64,000 bases of DNA from Anodontia alba (Eukaryota; Mollusca; Bivalvia; Lucinida; Lucinidae): contig OZ024823.1 in assembly GCA_964016985.1 (NCBI GenBank), positions 24,249,320-24,313,319 of the forward strand, given 5' to 3'. Position numbers and translations under genes: made by a program. Below the pieces are notes generated by a model. The model saw nothing but the letters and a program-made list of their open reading frames with translations. It was not told the origin of the DNA and made no database searches. Shown piece after piece: positions 23,001 to 33,735 of this stretch (position 1 is its first letter; every line of letters starts with the position of its first letter).

Positions 23001-24450
23001 CTAGAGTGTTAACAAGGTTTTCTGCTGATTTGGCCCGGTGACCTAGTTTTTGACTCCAAGTGACCCAGTTTCAAACTTGACCTAGAAATCATCAAGACAA
23101 ACATTTTGAGCGAGATTCATGATGATTGCTTGAAAAATGTGACCGCTAGTGTGTTAACAAGGTTTTCTGCTTATTTGGCCCAGTGACCTAGTTTTTGACT
23201 ACAAGTGACCCAGTTTCGAACTTGACCTATAAATCATCAAGACAAACATTTTGAGCAAGATTCATGATGATTGCTTCAAAAATGTGACTGCTAGAGTGTT
23301 AACAAGGTTTTCTGCTGTTTTAGCCCGGTGACCTAGTTTTTGACCCAGTTTCGAACTGTATCTAGAAATCATCAAGACAAACATATTGAGCAAGATTCAT
23401 GATGATTGCCTCAAAAATGTGACCGCTAGAGTGTTAACAAGGTTTTCTGCTGATCTGGCCCAGTGACCTAGTTTTTGACCCCAAGTGACCCAGTTTCGAA
23501 CTTGACCTAGATTTAATAGAGGCAAACATTTTGAGCAAGTTCATCAAGATTGAGTCAAAACTATGACCTCTAGTGTTAACAAGTAAAAAACCCTTGATTT
23601 GACCTGGTGACCTAGTTTTTGACCCCAAGTAACCCAGTATCGAGCTTGACCTAGATTTCATAGAGGCAAACATTCTGACCAAGTTTCATCAAGATAGGGT
23701 TAAATCTGTGACCTCTAGAGTGTTAACAAACTAATCGTTGACGATGGACGACGGACGGACATAGGGTGATGACAATAGCTCACCCTGAGCTTTTGCTCAG
23801 GTGAGCTAATAAGGTCTTATAAACTTTAACGTAAAAACTTTGACCTTAAGACAAAAGTAAAGTATGAACGAATAATGCTTCAACTGATGGATGGACAGAC
23901 AAACAGATTCCTTGCTGATAGCTATATCCGCTCAACCTTTCAATTAGGGGATAATAAAATTTAACAAAAGGTCTTGATGATATGGCTATATAAACTTAAA
24001 AGCAAAAACTTTTACTTTTAAATGAAACTTCTAAGTTCGTGACCTTGACCTCGTCACACCCAGGGTGGGGAACATGCGGAGTAAGACCATCATGCCAAAT
24101 ATGAATGAAATCCATCAAAGGGTCTTCAAAATATGAGGTCTTATAAACTTTAACGCAAAAACTTTGACCCTGACTTTTTTATGAAAATTTTAAGTCCGTG
24201 ACCTTGACCCCAAGGTCACCCCCGGGGTGGGGATGGTGCTGTTAAAAACTTTAGACCTATACCTACCTTCATGCCAAATATGAATGAAATCCATCAAAGG
24301 GTCTTCAAAATATGAGGTCTTATAAACTTTAACGCAAAAACTTTGACCCTGTGACGGAAAGACGAACGAACGAACGTACGAACGAACGGACGTACGAACG
24401 GAAAAGCGAAAACTATATACCCTCACATACTTCGTATGTCGGGGGTATAA
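20030..24450 (+). mobile_element. Array element C, copy C1, split by A2
   Basis: Starts CTAGACAAAAAGCCCAGTGG with the 5' motif ATACCCCCGACTAGCG. Units of about 180 bases carry GTGACCTTGACC(T/C)CAAGGTCA and ACCATCATGCCAAATATGAA. A2 interrupts it at 20769-23808. After the last units a GACGAACGAACGAACG run leads to the 3' hairpin CACATACTTCGTATGTCGGG and GGGTATAA, which pairs with the 5' motif. It is itself inserted in a SINE-D-like sequence (TTTGTTTAA before it, TGACATGTCAACCCCTGTGG after it). Confidence 0.85.
20769..23808 (+). mobile_element. Array element A, copy A2, nested in C1
   Basis: CAGGAGGGCCATGATGGCCC and the 5' motif ACGCTCACCTTAGCAAC start it. About 18 units of 145 bases follow, with an internal duplication of about 709 bases. 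It ends with GACGATGGACGACGGACGGA, then the hairpin AGCTCACCCTGAGC-TTTT-GCTCAGGTGAGCT. The flanking C sequence (CTCTTCATAATA before, AATAAGGTCTTATAAAC after) rejoins to match uninterrupted C2 near 50724, which confirms an insertion. Confidence 0.9.
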
Positions 24451-24500
24451 TGACATGTCAACCCCTGTGGGTCATTTTGTGTTGTTTCCCAGAAAAAAAT
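24451..24500 (-). mobile_element. SINE-D-like fragment flanking C1
   Basis: TGACATGTCAACCCCTGTGG then GTCATTTTGTGTTGTTTCCC matches the pieces at 10415 and 55440. The other part lies before C1. Confidence 0.6.
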
Positions 24501-24636
24501 GGACAGTGAGATTTTAGATGAGGATGGTAAGGGGTATAGGTATTGCAATATTTTAATAGCATAAATACATTTTACACTTGTTTTCAGAGTTGTAAGAAAA
24601 AATAAATACCTTGCCTTAATTTCAGTGGTACCTTAC

Positions 24637-24786
24637 CTGGGACTCCTAAAAGCTCTTGTATCTTGTATATATAGTTCTGAGCATTCTCTGGCAGTTCTTT
24701 GAAGTTTCGGACATTTTCTGTGTTTGTCTTCCATCCTGGTAATGTCAGGTAGTCAACCTTAACCTTTTTTAACTCTTCATCAGTGG
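24637..24786 (-). CDS. ADSS: ADSS penultimate exon
   Basis: Two bases, 49 codons and one base. Acceptor GTCCATTTCAG, donor GTAAGG. Product: TDEELKKVKVDYLTLPGWKT, then NTENVRNFKELPENAQNYIY and KIQELLGVP. YxTLPGW and LP..A..Y are conserved C-terminal features of animal ADSS. An ATG in the frame just upstream is intronic, because the AG acceptor and the Ala codon split match the preceding exon exactly. The 5.9-kb intron after it contains array element C1 with A2 nested inside. Confidence 0.97.
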
Positions 24787-24950
24787 CTGAAATGGACAAT
24801 AGAGCAAGCTCAGAATACTATATTTACACCAAGTATTCAGTACCTCAACAACTTACCTATTACGACTAGAAATAAATCAAAATTTTGTCTAAGCATAATT
24901 TTTTGTGATTTTTTTTTTTTTACTGAGAAAAAAAAAAGTTGAAATCATAA

Positions 24951-25122
24951 AACATAGCTTCAGATAAGAGGGGGTATCAGGTAAATATTTTTCTTACTTC
25001 TCGATGAAAACGTGGGTACGCAGTAGAAGCACTTCGAGGGTCGCTTCTAATGAGTACCAAGAAGACGATTTCCTGGAGAAATGGGAAAAATATCAATACT
25101 TTTTGGTTATCTGCAGCTATGT
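24951..25122. repeat. P5a hairpin MITE
   Basis: ACATAGCTTCAGATAAGAGG at the left is inverted at TTGGTTATCTGCAGCTATGT. The centre is AGAAGCACTTCGAGGGTCGC. Short intron of ADSS. Confidence 0.8.
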
Positions 25123-25990
25123 TAAAAAATGAATGGGTATTTATGATTCTATTTTTCTTGAAATTATTTTTTAACAGCAAAATACTCTTTAACAGCTAGC
25201 TGGTCCAAAATTTATTTTGTTCTCTGAAATATTTTTATCAGTCAAAGGAGGGGAAATCATAAAGTCACTACCATGGCACGGTAGCTTACTGTATATTGGT
25301 ATGTCAAGTTAGAAGATTGTAGTCAATGTAGTTAATGACTGAAGACTGACATAAAACTGCAATAATTATAATAGAGGGAGAAAGAAGTCTATATGTGAAA
25401 AGTGAAAACATAGACTTACCAAGAGTGGTCAAGGAAGTCAGTGGTTACAATTAGATTCAGCAAAGCCAAATAGTACACACAAAATGGAAAAATCACAGCT
25501 GTATATAGTCAAAACTAAGATATGTGTTTGTAAAACACTGCTTCCAACTATATGCTTGTCCCTACAAAATGCCAAAGTTTGAAAAAGGCATAACTCGCAT
25601 AAAATTAATCCAATATTTTCAAAAGTTGATCTACTCTATGTTCACCAAGTATCAAGGCCCTTGCTCAAATAGTTATCAAGATCTCTTGCTAACAAGAAAA
25701 GCATGACAAACGAATGGCCGAACAATCAAAAAGCAATATGCCCTTCCAAGTTTGGAGCATCATAAAATGCTATTTCCCTTATTTCTCCATAAAAATCTGT
25801 TATGTTACCCTCTAAAATGGCCTCAATGAGTACCCAAAGCATACATTTTTATCGAGATATAAAAAAAAACAAAAAAAAAACAACTTCTATACAGAGATGT
25901 GAAAGGAAATTCCTCCTATATAAATTGCCCAGTATTTTCCCTAGCTTAAAGACATGCTGACAGTAAAGAGAAGTGACAAATAAATCCTAC
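25123..25990. other. ADSS intron, mostly unassigned
   Basis: AT-rich. The stretch at 25700-25770 (CAAACGAATGGCCGAACAAT, AGCAATATGCCCTTCCAAGT) resembles the truncated array-element end at 9430. A partial P5 hairpin lies at 25770-25860. Confidence 0.4.
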
Positions 25991-26091
25991 CTGGGAAACT
26001 GTCTTCGATTTTCTTGTCATCTATCCAGTAAGCCACGCCTATTTTAATTTCTTCAAACACATCCAAGATATCCAGTTTTGTGATAGCAACT
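25991..26091 (-). CDS. ADSS: ADSS exon with TKLDIL guanine-specificity motif
   Basis: One base completing a split Ala, 33 codons, then one base. Acceptor TCTTTACAG, donor GTAGGA. Product: VAITKLDILDVFEEIKIGVA, then YWIDDKKIEDSFP. TKLD is the guanine-recognition motif, analogous to NKxD of G proteins, and sets GTP specificity. The short 1.2-kb intron after it holds P5 hairpin material. Confidence 0.96.
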
Positions 26092-26165
26092 CTGTAAAGA
26101 AAGAGTTTGAATAAAAAAACTTTTCAATTACAGCTTCTTCTCTTTCATGACCCTATGGGTACCTT

Positions 26166-26352
26166 TACCACTCTCTGGGCAAAGTTAGCAGATGACAAAT
26201 TGGTGATGTTTTTCTTATTTTCCCTCGAAAATAAGACTTGACATTTTATGCAAATTTGGCAAAAATTTGCATGAAATGTTAAATCCTGCTTTCTGAGAAA
26301 ACTATTTCAATATGTTGTCTGCTGAAAATTTTATCCAGAGTGCTGGGCGTTA
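26166..26352. repeat. P4-core MITE variant
   Basis: TACCACTCTCTGGGCAAAGT to TATCCAGAGTGCTGGGCGTT. The core GACATTTTATGCAAATTTGG is inverted. Sister of 15591-15780. Confidence 0.65.
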
Positions 26353-26523
26353 ATGAAGTGATTCTTAATCATACAGAAATCCAATAATTTGTGATAAGTT
26401 GGTATTGCTATTCTTCTCTAATACAGACTTGTTGCCCTATGCAAATACAAATTGTTATAATTCTTTGAACACTCAAAATAATTCAGATAGTAACAAGAAT
26501 TGGAAGTATAATTATACAACTTT

Positions 26524-26942
26524 CATAGCTCCAGATACAAGGTGGTATCCACATTTTTCTGATTTCTTCATAAAATTTGTATTACTCATTAGAAGTGCCT
26601 CAGCCAGGTGCTTCTAATGAGTACCCACAACATGTTTTCATGAGAAACTAGTAACAGTTTTCAGTTTTTCTACTGCTGAGACCTTGAAAATTAGGTGAAG
26701 GTCACCAAAACCTGATCAGTTCTTTTGTTATGTCCCAATTATATATGCATGAAAATTTGGTAAGAATCCCACTACTGGTTCACAAGATATTGTGCAGACA
26801 AGAAAGTGTGATGCTAATGCCAACTCCAATGCCAATGGGATCTGCATCAAAAAACAATATGCCCCCCTCCCTGTAGGTGGGGGACATTATAAGAAAAATA
26901 TCAGTTCTTTTCAGTTGAGAAAGTGCCTTATCTGGAGCTATG
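26524..26942. repeat. P5a hairpin MITE split by an array-element fragment
   Basis: CATAGCTCCAGATACAAGGT to GTGCCTTATCTGGAGCTATG. Between about 26650 and 26892 lies unrelated sequence ending ATGCCCCCCTCCCTGTAGGT and GGGGGACAT, a hairpin 3' end like those of array elements. Confidence 0.7.
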
Positions 26943-27270
26943 CACCTTTATAAGCTGTAAACATATTTTCTTTTATCTATGAGTTCAGAGAATTTCTTAT
27001 CACAAATGTATATAATCTATATGGCTGTATTATACATTGACATTCTTTCAAAAGAAAGCTGGTTTATAAATGTTACACTTATTTTGCAAAATAACACCAA
27101 ACATCTTATCTTCTGAATTCAAAGTAGTATTTGGTACAAATGGGCCCCTCCACTTGAAATCAACCTTATGACATAAGGCACAAGCAAAGATCAAGATCAG
27201 ACTGTGCATGTGTGCAGTCTGATTCACTTATACTGTTAATAGAATACTTATGGTTCATACATTATATAAA

Positions 27271-29729
27271 CAAGAATTCCGCGGAAGGCGTCATCGCACC
27301 TGCTGGGGCAAAAGTCACAGGAGCCACAATCAGAACGTGGTTATTAAATAAGTTTATTTCATTCTTGGCAGTGCTTAGTTGGAAAACTGGGTTGAAAAAA
27401 TGTAGACAACGTGCCTAGTGGGGCACATATATTCAAGGCCAGTGCCATTCCCTCTAATGGCTATATTTTCAGCACTGACTTTTCGTATTATACAGCCCAA
27501 TGATAATGGAACGTCGACGTAAAATGTGTAAAAGTCACTGGAGCAAGAAATATAGGTCCAGGTCACGGGTCAAGGTAACTGCTAATTCATAGATCAAGGA
27601 GAAGCAGTATACAAGGTATGGTGGTTGTAGGCCTTATAGTTGAGGATTTATCAAACATCAACATAAAATGTGTCAAATATAGGTCAAGGTCACCAGGTCA
27701 AGGTACCTGCCAAGCCAGTGCAATGAGGTGAAGCACTATGCAAGGTTTAGTGGTTGTAGGTCTTATATTTGAGGAGATATCAAACATCAACGTAAAATGT
27801 GTCAAAGTCACTGGAGTGCAAAATTAGGTCAAGGTCACCAGGACAAGGTACCTGCCAAGTCAGTACATCGAGAAGAAGCACTATATAAGGTTTGGTGGTA
27901 GAAGGCCTTACAGTTGAGGACATAATTATGGAAGGGCGACGTAAAATGTGTAAAAGTCAATGGAGCGTGAAATATTGGTCAAGGTCACCCAGTCAAGGTA
28001 CCTGTGGAGTCCGTACATTGAGGAGAAGCACTATGCAAGGTTTGATGGTTGTAGGCCTTATAGTTGAGGAGATAGTGAACGTCGACGTAAAATGTGTAAA
28101 AGGCACTGGAGCGCAAAATATAGATCAAGGTCACCGGGTCAAGGTACCTGCAGAGTCAGTACATGTAGAAGAAGCACTATGCAAGGTTTGGTGGCTAGAG
28201 GTCTTACACTTGACGAGATCTGGGAGGAGATAGTGAACGTCGACGTAAAATGTGTAAAAGGCACTGGAGCGCAAAATATAGATCAAGGTCACCGGGTCAA
28301 GGTACCTGCAGAGTCAGTACATGTAGAAGAAGCACTATGCAAGGTTTGGTGGCTAGAGGTCTTACACTTGACGAGATCTGGAACGTTGAAGTAAATTATG
28401 TCAAAGTCACTGCAGCCGAAATATAGGTCAAGGTCACCAGGTCAAGGTATCTGCCGAGTCAGTACATTGAGAAGAAGCACTTTGCAAGGTTTGTTGGTTG
28501 TAGGCCTTATAGTTGAGGAGATATTGAACGTTGACGCAAAATGTGTCAAAGTCACTGGAGCGCAAAATATAGGTCAAGGTCACCGGGTCAAGGTACCTGC
28601 TGAGTCAGTACATCTAGGAGAAGCACTATGCAAGGTTTAATAGTTGTACGCCTTATAGTTGAGAAGATCTGGAACGTCAACGTAAATTATGTCAAAGTCA
28701 ATGGAGCACAAAATATAGGTCAAGGTCAACAGGTCAAGGTATCTGCCGAGTCAGTACATTGAGAAGAAGCACTTTGCCAGGTTTGATGGTTGTAGGCCTT
28801 AAAGTTGTGGAGATACCGAACGTCGACGCAAAATGTGTCCAAGTCACTGGAGCGCAAAAAAATAGGTCAAGGTCACCAGGTCATGATACCTGCCGAGTCA
28901 GTACATCTAGGAGAAGCACTATGCAAGGTTTGGTAGTTATACGCCTTATAGTTGAGAAGATCTGGAACGTCAACGTAAATTGTGTCGAAGTCAGTGGAGC
29001 GCAAAATATAGGTCAAGGTCACTGGGTCAATATACATGCCAAGTCAGGCGGTCAGGGAGATGTGTCATGCAAGGTATGATGGTTGTTGTAGAGTTGTAGT
29101 TGATTAGAATACTAACTTTGACGTAAATGTCGAACTTCGACATAACAGAACTGTTAACAGATAGACAGACAGACGGATGAACTGACAGACGAATGGAAAA
29201 GCAGGCACCTATGTCACAAAGTCAGGAGGTCAGGGAGATGTTTCATGCAAGGTTTGATGGTTGTTTAGTCTTGTAGTTGATTAAAATACTAACTTTGACA
29301 TAATTGTCGAACTTCGACATAACAGAACTGTTAACAGACGGACAGACGGATGGACAAACGGACAGACGAATGGAAAAGCGGGCACCTATGTCGCAAAGTC
29401 GGGAAGTCAGGGAGATGTTTCATGCAAGGTTTGATGGTTGTTTAGTCTTGTAGTTGATTAGAATACTAACTTTGACATAAATGTCGAACTTCAACATAAA
29501 TGTTGACAGACGGACGAACAGACAGCGAACGGAAAAGCGGACGCCCATGTCGCAAAGTCAGGAGGTCAGGGAGATGTTTCATGCAAGGTTTGATGGTTGT
29601 TTAGTCTTGTATTTGATTAGAATACTAACTTAGACATAAATGTCGAACGTCGACATAAATGTTGACAGACGGACGGACGGACAGAAATGGGATGCCTATA
29701 TCGCACCCTTCTACAAGCAGGTGCGATAA
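27271..29729 (+). mobile_element. Array element B, copy B2
   Basis: Same ends as B1: CAAGAATTCCGCGGAAGGCG at the left, hairpin with AAGCAGGTGCGATAA at the right. About ten 146-base units, then four units of the GTCAGGAGGTCAGGGAGATG type ending in GACGGACGGAC runs. Contains a near-perfect 158-base duplication (28071 and 28229). Sits in the 4.7-kb ADSS intron between the exons at 30759 and 26091. No coding capacity. Confidence 0.88.
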
Positions 29730-29929
29730 CAACCAGTGGAGACTAAGATCAGACTGTGTGTAAGCACAGAGTGATTTGAGTCTACGTGGGCTGCATATGC
29801 CGTAAGGTAGTTGTCTATTTGGAGAGTTCTAATGTAGATGGCAAAGTTCATCCAGTTCAATTTGCAAGTATCTTCATGGCAAACTCAAGATAGGATCCAA
29901 CATTATTATTTGCACTGATGTTCATTATA

Positions 29930-30290
29930 CAGTCAAACTTCAATGACTCAAACATCTTTGGGACCATGGAAATTTGTTCTAAGCACAGGTAGTTTGAGTC
30001 ACTGAGGGTTAGTGCAGTCATAGTGCAAGGTCAGCAAATGAGGATAATTTAGGGATGTCTTTTCGATCTTCTATAAAATAATGGTATGCTGAGTGTACTC
30101 ATTAGAATTGCCTCAATGAGGCAATTCCAATGAGTATATACAACATACATTTTCATGATAAAATAAGAAAAGTTCTCTGAAATATCCCTAAATATTTGTT
30201 TTCTTGAGCTATCGGAAGAATTTCCAAGAGACCCAAAAATGTATCAGTCATGGTAAACGAGCCATTGGTGTTCAAGTCATTGAAGTTTTA
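29930..30290. mobile_element. Pogo-like MITE with a P5 hairpin inside
   Basis: TACAGTCAAACTTCAATGAC at the left and TCAAGTCATTGAAGTTTTAC at the right are inverted. The middle holds a P5-type hairpin (30090-30150: TCATTAGAATTGCCTCAATG against its inverse). Confidence 0.65.
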
Positions 30291-30500
30291 CCATAAATCC
30301 TTTATATTCAGTTTTCTAATTGGAAAGGAATTGTGGGCTGTTATTAAAACTGTTTCAGCAATATGACTGCAATGAGTACCCACAACATGTGTTTTCATGC
30401 AGAAATGAGACCATTAACATTCATTTTATTGGAAGAAGTTCCCTATCTAGAATTGTGTCAACCCTACAAAAGATCCTTTTAGTCTACTACTATAAAAGAA

Positions 30501-30730
30501 ACCCTGTAAGTATTCAGACAGACAGGCCTGAACAAAACAAGTAAACCCAGATCTGGTGCCACAGAATGCAGCATCTGATCAGGGTCTACACTGTTTGCAA
30601 TTCATCAAGCAATATTTTAGATGCATCAATAGGTAGTAAAATGGACTGGTTCTTTTTCCTTTTTTTTTCAAATTATGGGACCAGTATGGTAAAAAGTTAG
30701 GGAATCCCAATATTTAGCATAAATATGGTA
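30501..30730. repeat. P8 MITE
   Basis: GTAAGTATTCAGACAGACAG to AATATTTAGCATAAATATGG, with core GCATCTGATCAGGGTCTACA. It ends 29 bases from the ADSS exon at 30759. Confidence 0.65.
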
Positions 30731-30758
30731 GATGTACAAGACTGATGATTTCTCTTAC

Positions 30759-30883
30759 GCAGAAAATCCATTAATCATCTGTGAGTATCTGACCATAACT
30801 AAGTCCAGCCAACCAACACGCCGCCTTCTTCCCGTCGTAACTCCATATTCATGGCCTCGACTACACAGCAAATCACCTTTTTC
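30759..30883 (-). CDS. ADSS: ADSS exon with [13 protein letters not shown] active-site block
   Basis: Forty-one codons plus two bases. Acceptor TCTTTCAG, donor GTAAGAG. Product: [20 protein letters not shown], then [20 protein letters not shown] and S. The RGHE(Y/W)G..TGR.RR.GW.D block carries the arginines that bind the aspartate and IMP ligands in the family. All key residues are present, so the enzyme appears functional. The intron that follows carries array element B2. Confidence 0.97.
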
Positions 30884-30946
30884 CTGAAAGAGACACAGAA
30901 GAAATAAATTGATGTTTATGACCTTGTTTATATTAAGCTCGCTCTC

Positions 30947-31381
30947 ACAGCTCTAGTTAGGACAGCTTTTTCAATTAAAAAGTATTGATATTTATCTGGG
31001 CCCAGTTGTTCAAAGCTAACGATGTCGTTAGCTAACGATTCGTTAAAATTTACATCGAGTGATACGCAAATATGCTGTAATTTTTTGCTGAAAAAATGTG
31101 AGTAGCTTTTGCAGTGCAAAAGCTACTCACATTTTTTCAGCAAAAAATATCAGAATATTGTATAGTGAATCCGCTGAAACAGTTAACGAAATGACCCTTA
31201 ACAAGCTTGTTAAGCTAACGACGCTTTGAACAACTGGGCCCAGATTTCTCCATCAAAAAATATGTTGTGGATACTCATTAGGAGTGCCTCAATGAGGCAC
31301 TTCTAATGAGTATCCATAACATATATTTTTGTGGAAAATAAGAAAACTATTTACCTGATACACCCTCTTATCTAGACCTAT
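30947..31381. repeat. P5a hairpin MITE split by P6
   Basis: CAGCTCTAGTTAGGACAGCT at one end and CACCCTCTTATCTAGACCTA at the other. The centre GGAGTGCCTCAATGAGGCAC is intact. P6 (30998-31241) is inserted near the left end. Confidence 0.75.
30998..31241. repeat. P6 palindromic MITE
   Basis: GGGCCCAGTTGTTCAAAGCT and its inverted copy CTTTGAACAACTGGGCCC form the ends. Inner GCTAACGATGTCGTTAGCTA and a central hairpin AGTAGCTTTTGCAGTGCAAA make nearly the whole element self-complementary. Confidence 0.9.
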
Positions 31382-31694
31382 TGCACTGATTCCGTTTTTT
31401 TCTTGAAATATTCTATCAAGTTTTCAACAAACATAGTCCAGATATCTGAGCCACAACAGAAGAAAATAAACTCATGACATTTGTGTCCAGATCAGCTTGT
31501 GCATTCCTTCAGTCTGATAAGGGTCTTCACTATTATCCTTACTTATCCCCAAACCCACCTGCCAAGACTAATGAGAGTCAGGCTGTTTGGATGGGCAAGC
31601 TGATCTAAGTCTTCACTGGGCACTATTGTCCAGAGAGGCATTTTCTCATGTTACATCTCATTTAAATAACAGTATCCAGATTTATTAGTTATCT

Positions 31695-31920
31695 GGGCCC
31701 AGTTGTTTAAAGCATCATCAGCTTAGAAGCTCGTTAATGACAAACTGTTGTAGCAAGGTATTTTTAAATACATTGATATTTTTGCTGCAAAAATGTGAGT
31801 AGCTTACAAAAGCTACTCACATTTTTTCAGCAAAAAATATCAATGTATTTGCCATATTTCAAGATAGAAATTTTACTGTTGTTGGCTAACAGCTTTGTTA
31901 AGTTTAGAATAACTGGGCCC
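31695..31920. repeat. P6 palindromic MITE
   Basis: GGGCCCAGTTGTTTAAAGCA to AATAACTGGGCCC. The centre is GTGAGTAGCTTACAAAAGCT and its inverse. Somewhat more diverged than 30998-31241. Confidence 0.85.
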
Positions 31921-32423
31921 TGGATTCTTGATAGAGAACATGGGTCATATTCCCTGTCTGAGTATTATTACACCCAATTTGTTTTGTTAAGCAAGGATAA
32001 ACATATTTCTACGGCAGCGAATGTAAGCCCATGTCTCCTGTCCAGAATCCAGATAATGTATATTATATGGAAGCGTTTCTGTTGATAGATTTCTTAAGTT
32101 ATTTCAGTATGTTGTTATCAAATGCTGATTAAAAACAACATTTAACAGGATGCAACAGCATTAAAAAGCTTATAACATCACAAAACGACCATGATTACAT
32201 TTCTGAGGTTTGCACAGCAGTGAGTATAGAAGACAGTTTTGAACAGATGAACTAAAATTACTTTTAGGAAGATTTGGAAGCAACTTTTCTACTGGAGCAC
32301 AAATGGACAGCTAATGATTGTGTAAGTTAAACTGAAAAATGAATTGAAATATATGGTTTTTGGGCAGTGTTCTAATATATTGCATTTCAAAGAATTTATA
32401 AGTAACAAAGAAAATATAAAATA
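31921..32423. other. Unassigned ADSS intron sequence
   Basis: AT-rich, no recognised exon or repeat ends. Confidence 0.4.
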
Positions 32424-32755
32424 CAGTTGACTCTCGCTATCTCGACCTCGCTTATCTCGAATAACCGCTTATCTCGAAGTGAAAATCTGGTCCCTGCCTG
32501 AACATGAAAATCTAACAACATGTAAAAATATTGTGGAAAAAAGGAGAAATTGCTCCCAAGGAGCAATTTCTCTTTTCCACACTATTTTCAATAAATCTCT
32601 AACTTCAAGAGTCCAATTACACATATATTTGTTAAATGTGGTTAATCAAATTAGTTTTTCCTCAATTCTGCAAATCTGATATGTCGAAGTACGGATATCT
32701 CGAAGTATTTCAGAGGGACTAGTCCCTTGGAATTCGAGATAACGAGAGTCGACTG
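32424..32755. mobile_element. P7 pogo-like element, TA-flanked
   Basis: CAGTTGACTCTCGCTATCTC at the left; CGAGATAACGAGAGTCGACT at the right. TA on both sides. The central hairpin is GAGAAATTGCTCCCAAGGAG. The best preserved P7 copy. Confidence 0.88.
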
Positions 32756-33392
32756 TATTAATCCTAGGTATTGGAACAGACAAGCCTGAGCTGACAGTGT
32801 AAAACCAGATCAGATCGAGGGTTGAGCGCAAGACTGGCGTCAGTCAGATGGTTGTTTTTCCCCTAGCCTAATCTCCTCACCATGAAGGCGTTATGAAGAT
32901 TGCAACATTTCTTTCTGTAAACAATGAAAATTTAGGTGCCATTGCTCGTATGAGCAATGGCACCTAAATTTGCATTGTTTACAAAGGGGTCCAAGTTGCC
33001 CCTAAACAAGGGTTTCAAAAATATGTTTGAGTTACCATAGTCTTGCGCTCAACCCTCGAGATGCCATAAACCTTGCATCTGATTAGGGTCTATTCTGTCT
33101 GTCACTCATCAAGCAATATTTAGACAAATTAACAGGCATGCATGCAGTAAAATGGACTTGTTCAAAATTTCAAGACAAGTGTTGTAAGGAATTAACCCTT
33201 TCAGCCCCAAACAAATACTTGTGCAAACAGTGAAGACCCAGATGAGATGGCTCGTAACAGGCCATCTCATCTGGATCTACAGTTTGTCATTCTGTGATTT
33301 TTTACTTACATTTCCATTTGCAAATTAGGAAGAGTCCACTTCATAAACTCAGGGGTGAAAGGTCTAAACTGTCCAGATATTTAGGGTAAATA
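32756..33392. repeat. P8 MITE with a nested palindrome
   Basis: TATTAATCCTAGGTATTGGA to CCAGATATTTAGGGTAAATA. A TCGA-flanked palindrome is inserted at 32819-33055. A further hairpin (33222-33290, CAAACAGTGAAGACCCAGAT and inverse) lies inside. It reaches to about 15 bases from the ADSS donor at 33406. Confidence 0.6.
32819..33055. repeat. Palindromic element with TCGA duplication
   Basis: GGGTTGAGCGCAAGACT and AGTCTTGCGCTCAACCC are exact inverted ends, flanked by TCGA at 32815-32818 and 33056-33059. The centre is ATTTAGGTGCCATTGCTCGT and its inverse. Only this copy is seen. Confidence 0.85.
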
Positions 33393-33406
33393 CAGTATAC
33401 ACTTAC

Positions 33407-33561
33407 ACATAAGAGCTCTGTGGGGAAGCCACCTGAACCCACTCTTGTCAAGTAAGCCTTAACAACTCCATACACATCTCCGATCACAGACGGGGGAATA
33501 CCAAGACCTGTACATACCCCACCCACACTGCAGTTTGAGGAGGTCACATATGGATACAAAC
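33407..33561 (-). CDS. ADSS: ADSS exon with YPYVTSSN and [10 protein letters not shown] motifs
   Basis: Two bases finishing the split Gly, then 51 codons ending in phase 0. Acceptor TTTATTGCAG, donor GTAAGTG. Product contains [20 protein letters not shown], then [20 protein letters not shown] and [11 protein letters not shown]. The TSSN loop binds IMP phosphate in characterised family members, and the Gly-rich helix follows. Very high match to animal ADSS. The donor lies only about 15 bases from the end of a P8 MITE in the following intron. Confidence 0.97.
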
Positions 33562-33594
33562 CTGCAATAAATATATTGGTTATTCATGACTGGT

Positions 33595-33735
33595 GCTGTT
33601 TTCAATTAGAAAGAATTGAAAAACTATGTTGTGAGCACTCATTAAGAGCGCCTCAGTGAGATGCTTATAATGCATATCCACACCATGTTTTCATGGATAA
33701 ATAAGAAAAACATATTGACCTGGATACACTTCTTT
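33595..33735. repeat. P5a hairpin remnant
   Basis: TGTTGTGAGCACTCATTAAG is inverted at CTTATAATGCATATCCACAC. Ends are decayed. A half copy follows near 33785-33850. Confidence 0.6.

Noticed and set aside
24584..24799. Start codon for a separate small protein at the ADSS 49-codon exon
   Set aside because: The ATG is upstream of a good AG acceptor; phase and sequence join exactly to the neighbouring ADSS exons.
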